This document shows positions 1 through 5,775 of a stretch of 7,666 bases of DNA, in pieces. Both the position numbers and the translations under genes were made by a program. This DNA comes from Cyclobacteriaceae bacterium. Its GTDB lineage: Bacteria > Bacteroidota > Bacteroidia > Cytophagales > Cyclobacteriaceae. The stretch spans positions 1 through 7,666 of the forward strand of contig VFKK01000237.1 in assembly GCA_009885605.1 (NCBI GenBank). Direction: 5' to 3'. Numbering within the stretch: the first letter of the stretch is position 1; every line of letters begins with the position of its first letter. Below the pieces are notes generated by a model. The model made no database searches. It saw only the letters and a list, made by a program, of their open reading frames with translations, and had not been told where the DNA came from.

Positions 1-2
1 AC

Positions 3-581
3 CTGCTTGAAATAGAGGAAAAAGGCTTTCCTGTGATCTCTGGCCTGATCCTGAAAAAAGGGGAGGAGATTGATGCAAATCAGATAAGCCAAAAGATAAA
101 AAGCGATATCTGGGTTGTAAAGCCTTTGGTCAGTGGCGGGGCGAAAAATACGTTGAAAATTCAGGCTTCCGACTGGGAAAGCTATGTTGATCAGGTTCGC
201 GATTTGGTAAAGGAAGAAGATTTTTTGGTTCAGCCGTTCATTCAGGAAGTTCAGTCAGTGGGAGAGTACTCCGTGATTTTTTTCAATCAGAAGTTCTCGC
301 ATGCAGTATTGAAAACTCCTGCGAAAGCTGATTTCAGAGTGCAGCATTACTTTGGAGGTACGATCCAAACCATTGATCCGTCGACTGACATGCTCAAATC
401 TTGTCAGGCTTTAGTGGATGAGTTTGCTTCGGGAAGTCTTTATGGGCGAGTGGACGGAGTGGAAATAGCCGGAGTTTTCCATCTGATGGAATTGGAATTG
501 ATCGAACCGTATCTGTTTCTGGGATTGGCAGATCAGGCGATTCCGAATTATAAGGAGGCGTTGACGGAGAGGTTGTTGTAG
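3..581 (+). CDS. ATP-grasp domain protein, RimK/glutathione synthetase-like (5' end missing)
   Basis: The reading frame is open from the left edge to a TAG stop, giving the last 192 residues; the true start lies outside the window. What is seen: a VVKPLVSGGAKNT segment (visible residues 38-50) with the ATP-binding lysine typical of the ATP-grasp fold, then a QPFIQEVQSVGEYSVIFF strand-loop, a SHAVLKTP segment, a phosphate-loop-like DFRVQHYFGG, a YGRVDGV strand, and MELELIEPYLFL, which carries the acidic Mg-ATP ligands. This order matches the C-terminal ATP-binding half of the RimK/prokaryotic glutathione synthetase-like family, whose members join a carboxylate to an amine or thiol using ATP. 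The substrate cannot be read from this part. The gene converges on the his operon, so they are probably unrelated in function. Family assignment is firm; the specific reaction is unknown. Confidence 0.85.
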   Translation: MLEIEEKGFPVISGLILKKGEEIDANQISQKIKSDIWVVKPLVSGGAKNTLKIQASDWESYVDQVRDLVKEEDFLVQPFIQEVQSVGEYSVIFFNQKFSHAVLKTPAKADFRVQHYFGGTIQTIDPSTDMLKSCQALVDEFASGSLYGRVDGVEIAGVFHLMELELIEPYLFLGLADQAIPNYKEALTERLL

Positions 582-590
582 GAATATCTT

Positions 591-618
591 GTCGACGGAC
601 GACGGTCGACGGACCACA
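591..618. repeat. Heptamer-based tandem repeat (GTCGACG type)
   Basis: Two imperfect copies of a 14-mer, GTCGACGGACGACG and GTCGACGGACCACA, which can also be read as four heptamers (GTCGACG, GACGACG, GTCGACG, GACCACA). It begins 9 bp after the stop of the ATP-grasp gene. The two GTCGAC hexamers (591-596 and 605-610) can also pair as a 6-bp stem with an 8-nt loop. Confidence 0.75.
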
Positions 619-644
619 GCACTCCTGCATAAAGTTGGTTTTCA

Positions 645-661
645 TGCTTCTCTGGAAGCAG
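645..661. repeat. Hairpin repeat copy 1 (CTTCTCYKGAAGCAG)
   Basis: TGCTTC-TCTG-GAAGCA (645-660) forms a perfect 6-bp stem with a 4-nt loop. Positions 647-661 match a 15-mer that recurs at 760-774 and, inverted, at 801-815. It lies 63 bp after the stop of the ATP-grasp gene but has no following T-run, so a terminator role is uncertain. Confidence 0.6.
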
Positions 662-680
662 TACTAGTTAAACTTGCTAA

Positions 681-712
681 AAAATCCCCCTTGCCCCCTT
701 TTGGAAAGGGGG
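681..712 (-). terminator. C-run/G-run palindrome with U-run on the minus strand
   Basis: CCCCCTTT (694-701) and AAAGGGGG (705-712) form a perfect 8-bp stem with a 3-nt loop. An additional CCCCC at 686-690 could compete for the G-run. Read on the minus strand the structure is followed by a run of six T (680s), as expected for a Rho-independent terminator of the leftward his transcript, about 200 bp after the hisB stop. Similar C-run/G-run palindromes are common dispersed intergenic repeats in several bacterial groups, so it may be a repeat that happens to terminate. Confidence 0.45.
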
Positions 713-759
713 AGTTGCCCTTTCGCATCATTTGATGTTAAATGCAAGAGGTTATCCTT

Positions 760-782
760 CTTCTCCTGAAGCAGGATTTTTT
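760..782 (+). terminator. Hairpin repeat copy 2, terminator-like on the plus strand
   Basis: TCCTG (764-768), loop AAG, CAGGA (772-776) followed by six T (777-782). The stem is only 5 bp, so it is a weak terminator candidate for the rightward ATP-grasp gene, 180 bp after its stop. Positions 760-774 are CTTCTCCTGAAGCAG, identical at 13 of 15 positions to copy 1. Confidence 0.4.
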
Positions 783-798
783 ACTCTATCCTTAGAAT

Positions 799-820
799 TG
801 CTGCTTCCGGAGAAGCAGCA
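799..820. repeat. Hairpin repeat copy 3 (inverted), 9-bp stem
   Basis: TGCTGCTTC-CGGA-GAAGCAGCA is a perfect 9-bp stem with a 4-nt loop. Read on the minus strand, 815-801 is CTTCTCCGGAAGCAG, one mismatch from each of the two plus-strand copies. No T-run follows on either strand. Confidence 0.6.
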
Positions 821-843
821 CAACAGACTTTCCGCTCCAAAAC

Positions 844-914
844 ATCGGTCATCGGTCACCCCGTATCGGTCACTTAGCACCAAATCATCCGTCATCGGCC
901 ATCCGACATCCCAC
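844..914. repeat. Heptamer repeat array (ATCGGTC type)
   Basis: Copies of a 7-mer ATCSGNC: ATCGGTC at 844-850 and 851-857, ATCGGTC at 865-871, then four consecutive heptamers ATCCGTC, ATCGGCC, ATCCGAC, ATCCCAC (887-914). The array ends one base before the hisB stop codon (916-918). Confidence 0.8.
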
Positions 915-915
915 A

Positions 916-2013
916 TTACAAAACCCCCTTCGTACTTGGAAGTTGATTGATGTTTCTCGGATCACGCATGACAGCCATTTTTATAGCACGAGCCAAAGCC
1001 TTGAAGATGGCTTCGATCTTATGATGTTCATTTGCTCCTTCCGCTTTGATATTTAGGTTGCATTTGGAGGTGTCTGAGAAGGATTTGAAGAAATGATAAA
1101 ACATTTCGGTTGGCATATCCCCAACTTTCTCCCGCTTGAAATCTGCCTCCCACACGATCCATGGCCGGCCGCCGAAATCAATCGCGACTTGCGCCAGCAC
1201 GTCATCCATCGGCAAAAGGAAACCATAACGGTAAATTCCCTTTTTGTCTCCCAGTGCTTTTAAATAAGCCTCTCCGAGTGCCAAAGCAGTGTCTTCAATT
1301 GTATGGTGCTCATCGATGTGTAAATCGCCTTTTACTGTGATCTCAAGATCCGTACTTCCATGCTTGCCCAATTGCTCGAGCATGTGATCGAAGAAATGTA
1401 GCCCTGTCGAAATCTTGCATTGCCCGCTTCCATCCAAGTTCAATTTGATATAAATCTCAGTCTCAGAGGTTTTTCGATTGACTTCAGCTGCGCGCGGAGG
1501 CATCTGAAGGAAGGAAAAGATCTCATCCCAATCGGTTGAACTGAAAGCCGAATCAGACTGAGGATCGCCAAAAAAGATTGTTTTTGCACCCATGTTTTGA
1601 GCCAGTTGAACATCCGTCAACCGATCGCCGATCACATAGCTGTTTGTCAAATCATATTCCTCAGAGAAATATTGAGTGAGCATTGCGATTCCGGGCTTTC
1701 GGGTTGGAGCATTTTCATGCGGGAAAGATTTATCCACGTGAATTGCTTTGAAAAAGACATTTTCTTGTTCCAGCGTCTTCAGCATCTTGAATTGGGCTGG
1801 CCAAAAGTCCTTTTCGGGAAATGAATCAGTTCCTAAACCATCCTGATTTGTAACCATAACAAGCTCGTAATCCAGTTCTTCGGAGATTTTCCGCAGGTTA
1901 GAAATGGCCTTAGGTATGAATTCCAATTTCTCCAGGCTATCCACCTGAAAGTCAGTTGGCGGCTCTTTGATAATTGTACCGTCCCGATCTATAAAGAGTA
2001 CTCGTTTTTTCAT
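916..2013 (-). CDS. hisB: Bifunctional histidinol-phosphatase / imidazoleglycerol-phosphate dehydratase HisB
   Basis: A 365-residue fusion catalysing two steps of histidine synthesis: dehydration of imidazoleglycerol phosphate and dephosphorylation of histidinol phosphate. The N-terminal HAD phosphatase domain (about 1-170) shows DRDGT (9-13), VTNQ (54-57), RKPG (105-108) and GDRLTD (129-134). The dehydratase domain (about 178-365) shows TGLHFFDHML (203-212), DEHHTIED (234-241), EGANEHHKIEAIFKALARA (325-343) and the usual STKGVL tail; these His/Glu clusters bind Mn. The Cys-rich zinc loop of E. coli HisB is absent: between residues 91 and 108 there is no cysteine. The ATG at 2013 gives the expected start just before the DxD motif; an A-rich leader rather than a Shine-Dalgarno site precedes it. 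It is the last gene of the leftward his cluster, 238 bp after hisC. Confidence 0.97.
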   Translation of the reverse strand: MKKRVLFIDRDGTIIKEPPTDFQVDSLEKLEFIPKAISNLRKISEELDYELVMVTNQDGLGTDSFPEKDFWPAQFKMLKTLEQENVFFKAIHVDKSFPHENAPTRKPGIAMLTQYFSEEYDLTNSYVIGDRLTDVQLAQNMGAKTIFFGDPQSDSAFSSTDWDEIFSFLQMPPRAAEVNRKTSETEIYIKLNLDGSGQCKISTGLHFFDHMLEQLGKHGSTDLEITVKGDLHIDEHHTIEDTALALGEAYLKALGDKKGIYRYGFLLPMDDVLAQVAIDFGGRPWIVWEADFKREKVGDMPTEMFYHFFKSFSDTSKCNLNIKAEGANEHHKIEAIFKALARAIKMAVMRDPRNINQLPSTKGVL

Positions 2014-2033
2014 GGAGTAATTTTTTTGTCAAC

Positions 2034-2054
2034 TGTCCACGGTCCACGGACGAC
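2034..2054. repeat. Heptamer repeat array (GGTCCAC type)
   Basis: TGTCCAC, GGTCCAC, GGACGAC: three heptamers 20-40 bp upstream of the hisB start. The GGACGAC unit is related to the array at 591-618. Confidence 0.6.
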
Positions 2055-2128
2055 AGCCGCGAACCTTTAATCTAAATAATTTCAAACCTGCGCCGGAAGG
2101 CACCAACCCAAAGTCGAGGATCAACCAA

Positions 2129-2163
2129 TAATCTTTAATCCATTAACCTTTAATCTTTTAACC
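2129..2163. repeat. Heptamer repeat array (TTAATCT type)
   Basis: Five consecutive heptamers: TAATCTT, TAATCCA, TTAACCT, TTAATCT, TTTAACC. A further TTAATCT occurs nearby at 2066-2072. The sequence is AT-rich and unrelated to the GTCGACG and ATCGGTC units, but has the same period. Confidence 0.7.
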
Positions 2164-2192
2164 TCCCACTTTCCAACCCTTCCTACTCCCCA

Positions 2193-2227
2193 AATATCGA
2201 ATGTCGAATACTGAATATCGAATAACG
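2193..2227. repeat. Heptamer repeat array (AATATCG type)
   Basis: Five consecutive heptamers: AATATCG, AATGTCG, AATACTG, AATATCG, AATAACG. Each keeps AAT at its start and a G at its end. Confidence 0.8.
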
Positions 2228-2243
2228 AAGTGTAAGCAACCTT

Positions 2244-2271
2244 CCAATCTTTCAATTTTTCAATTTTACAA
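2244..2271. repeat. Heptamer repeat array (TTCAATT type) overlapping the hisC 3' end
   Basis: CCAATCT, TTCAATT, TTTCAAT, TTTACAA: about four copies with period 7. The right half overlaps the last codons and TGA stop of hisC (2252-2254), so the C-terminal VVKLKN of HisC is encoded by repeat sequence. Confidence 0.65.
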
Positions 2272-3313
2272 CCCCTTTCAAAGCCCCCAAAAAAGCCTCA
2301 TTCTCCGACCTTGTCCCAACCGTAATTCTAAGGCAATCCTCGCAAAGAAGAACTTTGGAGCGGTTTCTTACGATCACTTTTTCTTCAATCAAGTCATCGT
2401 AAACTTGCCCCGCATTTGGGATTTTCACGAGAAGGAAATTCGCATGGGAAGGATGAATCTTCTGGATGATAGGAAGTTTTGCTAATTCAGCCTGAAGAAA
2501 TTCACGCTCTTCGAGAATCTCTCGGATCATTGTTTGCACTTTGTTCCGGTTCTTGATTGCTGTCAAAACAGTCTCCTGTGTCAATCCTGAGATGTTATAA
2601 GGAGGTTTGATTTTGTTCAGGATCCGAATGATTTCTTCTGAGGCGAAAGCCATTCCCAACCTCAAAGATGCCAATCCCCAGGCTTTGGAGAACGTTTGCA
2701 TCACGAGCAGATTTGGATAATCGTCCAGTTGAGTCGTAAAGCTCGGTTCGTCGCTGAAGTCAATATACGCCTCATCTACAACCACCAAACCTTTGAAATT
2801 GTCAAGCAGGTAAAGGATGTCTTCCCGCTTCACCTTGTTTGCCGAAGGGTTGTTGGGTGAGCAGATGAAAAGGATTTTGGAGTTTCGGTCAGCTTTGGCC
2901 AGGATCTTTTCCGGTTGCAATTGAAAGTCCTCGGTCAAGGGGACTTTACGGATTTCGACGTCGTTGATGGATGCACTCACTTCGTACATTCCATAAGTAG
3001 GAGGTAGCAAAATCACGTTGTCTTTTCCGGGATTGCAAAAGGCACGATACAGTAAATCGATGGCCTCATCCGAACCATTTCCCAGGAAAATCTGAGTGGG
3101 CCGAACTTCCTTGATCTTGGAAATTTCAGCTTTCAAAGCAGCTTGATACGGATCCGGATACCGGTTGAAATCCTGATCAGTGATCGAACCGAATGGGTTT
3201 TCATTGGCATCCAGGAACACTCCTTCGGTGCCGCTGTACTCGTCTCGCGCAGAAGTGTAAGGTTGTAATCTGGCAATATGTGGCCTAAGTAATGAATTCA
3301 GGTCAAAGCTCAT
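2252..3313 (-). CDS. hisC: Histidinol-phosphate aminotransferase HisC
   Basis: A 353-residue fold-type I PLP aminotransferase that converts imidazole-acetol phosphate and glutamate to histidinol phosphate. Visible landmarks: DANENP (35-40), GNGSDE (78-83) for the cofactor phosphate, PPTYGMY (104-110), SPNNPS (152-157) with the PLP-contacting Asn155, DEAYIDF (180-186), the Schiff-base lysine K210 in TFSKAWGLASLRLG, and R329 in CLRITVGT, which holds the substrate carboxylate. Length and motif order are normal for HisC. Its ATG overlaps the hisD stop by 4 bp (ATGA), so translation is likely coupled. The C-terminal VVKLKN and stop lie within a heptamer repeat, suggesting the original C-terminus has been altered or worn by the repeat. 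Confidence 0.97.
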   Translation of the reverse strand: MSFDLNSLLRPHIARLQPYTSARDEYSGTEGVFLDANENPFGSITDQDFNRYPDPYQAALKAEISKIKEVRPTQIFLGNGSDEAIDLLYRAFCNPGKDNVILLPPTYGMYEVSASINDVEIRKVPLTEDFQLQPEKILAKADRNSKILFICSPNNPSANKVKREDILYLLDNFKGLVVVDEAYIDFSDEPSFTTQLDDYPNLLVMQTFSKAWGLASLRLGMAFASEEIIRILNKIKPPYNISGLTQETVLTAIKNRNKVQTMIREILEEREFLQAELAKLPIIQKIHPSHANFLLVKIPNAGQVYDDLIEEKVIVRNRSKVLLCEDCLRITVGTRSENEAFLGALKGVVKLKN

Positions 3314-4605
3314 TTCTTATTGCTTTTCAAGTATTTAAGACGAATCGTTATTGCGTTTTTATGAGCCTCCAACAACTCATTAGCTGCCATAATTTCCACT
3401 GTTGGACCAAGATTTTTCAGTCCCTCCGGACTGATTTTCTGATAAGTCATTTTCTTGAGAAAACTATCCAAAGACACACCGCTGTAGTTTTTGGCGTAGC
3501 CGTAAGTTGGCAGGGTGTGATTGGTGCCGGAGGCATAATCGCCTGCAGATTCGGGAGTGAAGTTTCCGATGAAAATCGATCCTGCATTGTAGATCGCATC
3601 GACCACTTCGTCTTCTTTTTCCACAGCGATGATGAGGTGCTCAGGAGCATATTGATTGATCATTGCCAAAGCTTGTTTTTGATCCTTCATCACTACGATT
3701 TGGGAATTTTCTAGCGCTTTTTTGGCAATGTCTTTGCGAGGCAAATCTTCCACTTGCTCGTTAATTTCCTTCAGGACTTTCTTCGCAAACTTTTCCGAAG
3801 GAGTCACGAGCACAACCTGACTGTCCACGCCGTGCTCAGCCTGTGAAAGTAAATCAGAGGCTACAAAAGCCGGAATCGCCGTTTCATCTGCATAAACCAA
3901 AACTTCAGAAGGTCCGGCAGGCATGTCGATTGCCACGCCGTATTTAGTTGCCAATTGCTTGGCTGCTGTTACATATTGATTTCCGGGTCCAAAGATTTTA
4001 TCCACTTGAGGTACGCTTTCTGTTCCGAAAGTGAAGGCTCCAATTGCCTGAGCTCCTCCGACTTTCATGATCTTGCGGATTCCAATCAAATCTGCTGTGT
4101 ATAAAATGGCAGGATGGATTTTTCCTTCACGGTTTGGTGGAGTGCAAAGAACGATTTCGGAGCAGCCAGCGAGTTTGGCAGGAACGCCCAACATCAAAAC
4201 GGTGCTAAAAAGGGGAGCGGTTCCTCCCGGAATATAGAGCCCGACTTTCTGAATCGGGACACTTTTTCTCCGGCAAACCACACCCGGCATCACTTCCTCG
4301 ATCAATTCGGGAGTAGCCTGTGCCGCGTGGAATCGCTCAATATTAGCTTTGGCAACCTGTATCGCAGTTTTCAATTCCTGTGAAACAGCTTCCACAGCTG
4401 CTTTAATTTCTTTATCAGTTACAAAAAGGCTGTCCAACTGCACGTGATCGTATTCAAGTGCAAATTTCAGCAAAGCTTTGTCCCCGCTTCTTTGAACTTT
4501 ACGCAGGATCGGCTTTACTATTTTATTGATAGCCTTTGTTTTTTGAACCGGACGAGCCAGTTCTTTCTGCCAAATGTCCGCTTCGGGATTGAGTAGGAAT
4601 TTCAT
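3310..4605 (-). CDS. hisD: Histidinol dehydrogenase HisD
   Basis: A 431-residue zinc enzyme that oxidises histidinol to histidine in two NAD-dependent steps, the last reactions of the pathway. The nucleotide-binding side shows VGLYIPGGTAPLFSTVLM (121-138) and KVGGAQAIGAF (181-191). FGPGNQYV (205-212) and DMPAGPSE (227-234) are family signatures. The zinc ligands expected from E. coli HisD are all present: Gln255 and His258 in SQAEHG, Asp356 in SAGDYASG, and His415 in LLEAHKNA; the catalytic Glu322-His323 pair lies in APEHL. The length is typical. It follows hisG after 33 bp and overlaps hisC by 4 bp. Confidence 0.98.
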   Translation of the reverse strand: MKFLLNPEADIWQKELARPVQKTKAINKIVKPILRKVQRSGDKALLKFALEYDHVQLDSLFVTDKEIKAAVEAVSQELKTAIQVAKANIERFHAAQATPELIEEVMPGVVCRRKSVPIQKVGLYIPGGTAPLFSTVLMLGVPAKLAGCSEIVLCTPPNREGKIHPAILYTADLIGIRKIMKVGGAQAIGAFTFGTESVPQVDKIFGPGNQYVTAAKQLATKYGVAIDMPAGPSEVLVYADETAIPAFVASDLLSQAEHGVDSQVVLVTPSEKFAKKVLKEINEQVEDLPRKDIAKKALENSQIVVMKDQKQALAMINQYAPEHLIIAVEKEDEVVDAIYNAGSIFIGNFTPESAGDYASGTNHTLPTYGYAKNYSGVSLDSFLKKMTYQKISPEGLKNLGPTVEIMAANELLEAHKNAITIRLKYLKSNKK

Positions 4606-4638
4606 TTGTGCTCTTGTTAAAAAGGTGCGTAATATTGA

Positions 4639-5499
4639 TTAAATGACCATTTTTTCGATTGGAACAACCAGAATGCCTTCTGCTCCTGCAGCTCTGAGTT
4701 CCTCGATATTTTCCCAAAACTGATCTTCACTCAATACCGAGTGAACGGATGACCAACCCGGCTGAGCAAGCGGCAAAATAGTAGGGCTTCTCATTCCCGG
4801 AATCAGGCTGATGATTTTTTCGAGCGATTCGTTGGGTGCGTTCAGCAGGACATACTTGCTGCTTCTTCCTTTTTGGACCGCATTCATGCGGAAAAGCAGC
4901 TTGTCAACAATGACTTTCTTCCATTCCGCCAAGTGATTATTAGCGATCAAAACGGCTTCGGATTTGAAGATTTCTTCGACTTCCTTCAGTCCGTTCATCA
5001 TCAGCGTAGAGCCGCTGCTTACGATGTCGCAGATTCCTTCCGCCAATCCGATGCTTGGAGCGATTTCTACCGAACCGCTGATTTCGTGAATTGCAGCGTC
5101 TATTTTCTTGAGATTCAAAAAGTCGCCCAGGATTTTCGGGTAGGAGGTGGCGATATTTTTCCCCTGGAAATACTCGATTCCGGAGTATTCTTCGCCTTTT
5201 GGAATGGCGAGAGAGAGGCGGCATTTGGAGAATCCGAGCTTCTTCAGCGTGAGAACTTCCTTGTTTTTTTCGGTCACTTCATTTTCACCGACAATGCCCA
5301 AATCGGCAACTCCGTCAGAAACATAACCCGGAATATCATCATCGCGAAGGAAAAGAAATTCAATCGGGAAATTGGTGGATGTGGACTTGAGTTTGCCCGT
5401 TCCATTGTAAAATTTGATTCCGCACTCTTTGATCAAGCTGAGTGAGTCCTCGGAAAGTCTGCCGCTTTTTTGCACGGCAATACGGATTATTTGTTCCAT
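4639..5499 (-). CDS. hisG: ATP phosphoribosyltransferase HisG, long form
   Basis: The committed step of histidine synthesis: condensation of ATP with PRPP to phosphoribosyl-ATP. At 286 residues it is the long form (HisGL), with two catalytic subdomains (about 1-210) and a C-terminal ACT-like domain (about 212-286) that normally binds histidine for feedback inhibition, so HisZ should not be needed. Seen: RIAVQKSGRL at the N-terminus, GVADLGIVGENEV (63-75), SGSVEIAP (141-148), the PRPP-loop region DIVSSGSTLMMNGL (158-171), and in the regulatory domain LPLAQPGWSSVHSVL and GAEGILVVPIEKM. The ATG at 5499 fits the family start. No Shine-Dalgarno is visible. It is the first structural gene of the cluster, 101 bp after the leader-peptide stop. 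Confidence 0.97.
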   Translation of the reverse strand: MEQIIRIAVQKSGRLSEDSLSLIKECGIKFYNGTGKLKSTSTNFPIEFLFLRDDDIPGYVSDGVADLGIVGENEVTEKNKEVLTLKKLGFSKCRLSLAIPKGEEYSGIEYFQGKNIATSYPKILGDFLNLKKIDAAIHEISGSVEIAPSIGLAEGICDIVSSGSTLMMNGLKEVEEIFKSEAVLIANNHLAEWKKVIVDKLLFRMNAVQKGRSSKYVLLNAPNESLEKIISLIPGMRSPTILPLAQPGWSSVHSVLSEDQFWENIEELRAAGAEGILVVPIEKMVI

Positions 5500-5543
5500 G
5501 ATGGCAAGTTACGCTAAGAAGTAAAAGGCTTGTAATAAATTTT

Positions 5544-5647
5544 GGTGAACGGCCGAATCCCTGTCATCAGCATCACCGGGTGGGTGTATAAATGTCTTCC
5601 TCAGGAGGAATGATGGAAATGATGCAGCATGTGGCCATGCGGTGCAT
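5544..5647 (-). promoter_or_regulatory. Attenuator-like RNA region before hisG
   Basis: Three alternative pairings are visible in the leftward RNA. First, a hairpin inside the leader coding sequence: AUGCA + bulge CC + GCAUG, loop GCCA, CAUGC + UGCAU (5647-5622), a 10-bp stem. Second, GCAUCAUU (5625-5618, leader His codons) can pair with GGUGAUGC (5577-5570). Third, GGUGA (5577-5573) can pair instead with UCACC (5548-5544), followed by AAAAUUUAUU. The second and third exclude each other, as in an antiterminator/terminator switch. The last hairpin lacks a clean U-tract, so whether it is a true intrinsic terminator, a Rho-dependent site or a translational switch cannot be decided by eye. A small palindrome, TTCCTC-AG-GAGGAA (5597-5610), spans the leader stop. 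Confidence 0.55.
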
Positions 5648-5684
5648 TTGCTAAAAATTCAATATTTCTATTGGTGCTTTCCAT
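5601..5684 (-). CDS. His operon leader peptide (27 aa, six His codons near the end)
   Basis: A short frame on the same strand as hisG, starting at ATG 5684-5682 and ending with TGA 5603-5601, 101 bp before hisG. The peptide ends NAPHGHMLHHFHHSS: six histidines in ten residues (HGHMLHHFHH), five or more of them CAT codons. A His-codon cluster immediately upstream of the first his gene is the hallmark of ribosome-mediated attenuation, as in the enterobacterial his leader. The in-frame codon run continues further upstream, but the promoter at 5694-5724 places transcription start only a few bases before this ATG, which makes 5684 the natural start. The peptide itself probably has no function beyond sensing histidyl-tRNA supply. 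It was recognised by composition and position, not by sequence similarity to a known leader. Confidence 0.75.
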   Translation of the reverse strand: MESTNRNIEFLANAPHGHMLHHFHHSS

Positions 5685-5693
5685 TTTCGTTGG

Positions 5694-5724
5694 CAAAGAT
5701 AAGGACGGATTGAAAACATGCAAA
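5694..5724 (-). promoter_or_regulatory. Bacteroidota-type promoter of the his operon
   Basis: Reading leftwards: TTTG (5724-5721), a 19-bp spacer, then TATCTTTG (5701-5694). This matches the Bacteroidota primary sigma factor consensus (-33 TTTG, -7 TAnnTTTG) in both boxes and spacing. Transcription should begin about 5-9 bp past the -7 box, around 5685-5689, almost at the leader-peptide ATG (5684). Confidence 0.75.
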
Positions 5725-5775
5725 TCCGGGAAAGTGTTTTTTTGGGGAGAGATGAGGGTAGAGGTGAAGGGTTTG

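Larger units (their letters stand above)
582..915. other. Repeat-rich intergenic region between convergent genes
   Basis: This 334-bp stretch lies between the stop of the ATP-grasp gene and the stop of hisB. I see no convincing gene. It contains two heptamer-based arrays, three related 15-bp hairpin repeats and a C/G-run palindrome, listed separately. Because both flanking genes end here, some of these hairpins may act as terminators. The one open frame across it (732-950, +) translates the repeats and has no recognisable domain. Confidence 0.7.
2014..2251. other. Repeat-filled gap inside the his operon
   Basis: The 238 bp between the hisC stop and the hisB start hold four different heptamer arrays (2034-2054, 2129-2163, 2193-2227, 2244-2271) and no gene that I can support. 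I found no match to the TAnnTTTG promoter element on the minus strand here, so hisB probably depends on read-through from hisC, but this is inference. Confidence 0.65.

Noticed and set aside
732..950. Open frame of 72 codons on the plus strand
   Set aside because: It translates the hairpin repeat and the ATCGGTC heptamer array and runs into the hisB 3' end; no domain or start signal supports a gene.
591..2271. Heptamer arrays considered as a CRISPR array
   Set aside because: Units are 7 bp, directly adjacent and degenerate, with no spacers and no cas genes nearby.
3292..3714. Plus-strand frame of 140 codons opposite hisD
   Set aside because: Antisense shadow of hisD with no family features.
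4873..5445. Long plus-strand frame of 190 codons opposite hisG
   Set aside because: It is antisense to a clearly identified hisG and has no recognisable protein features; it reflects codon bias of the real gene.
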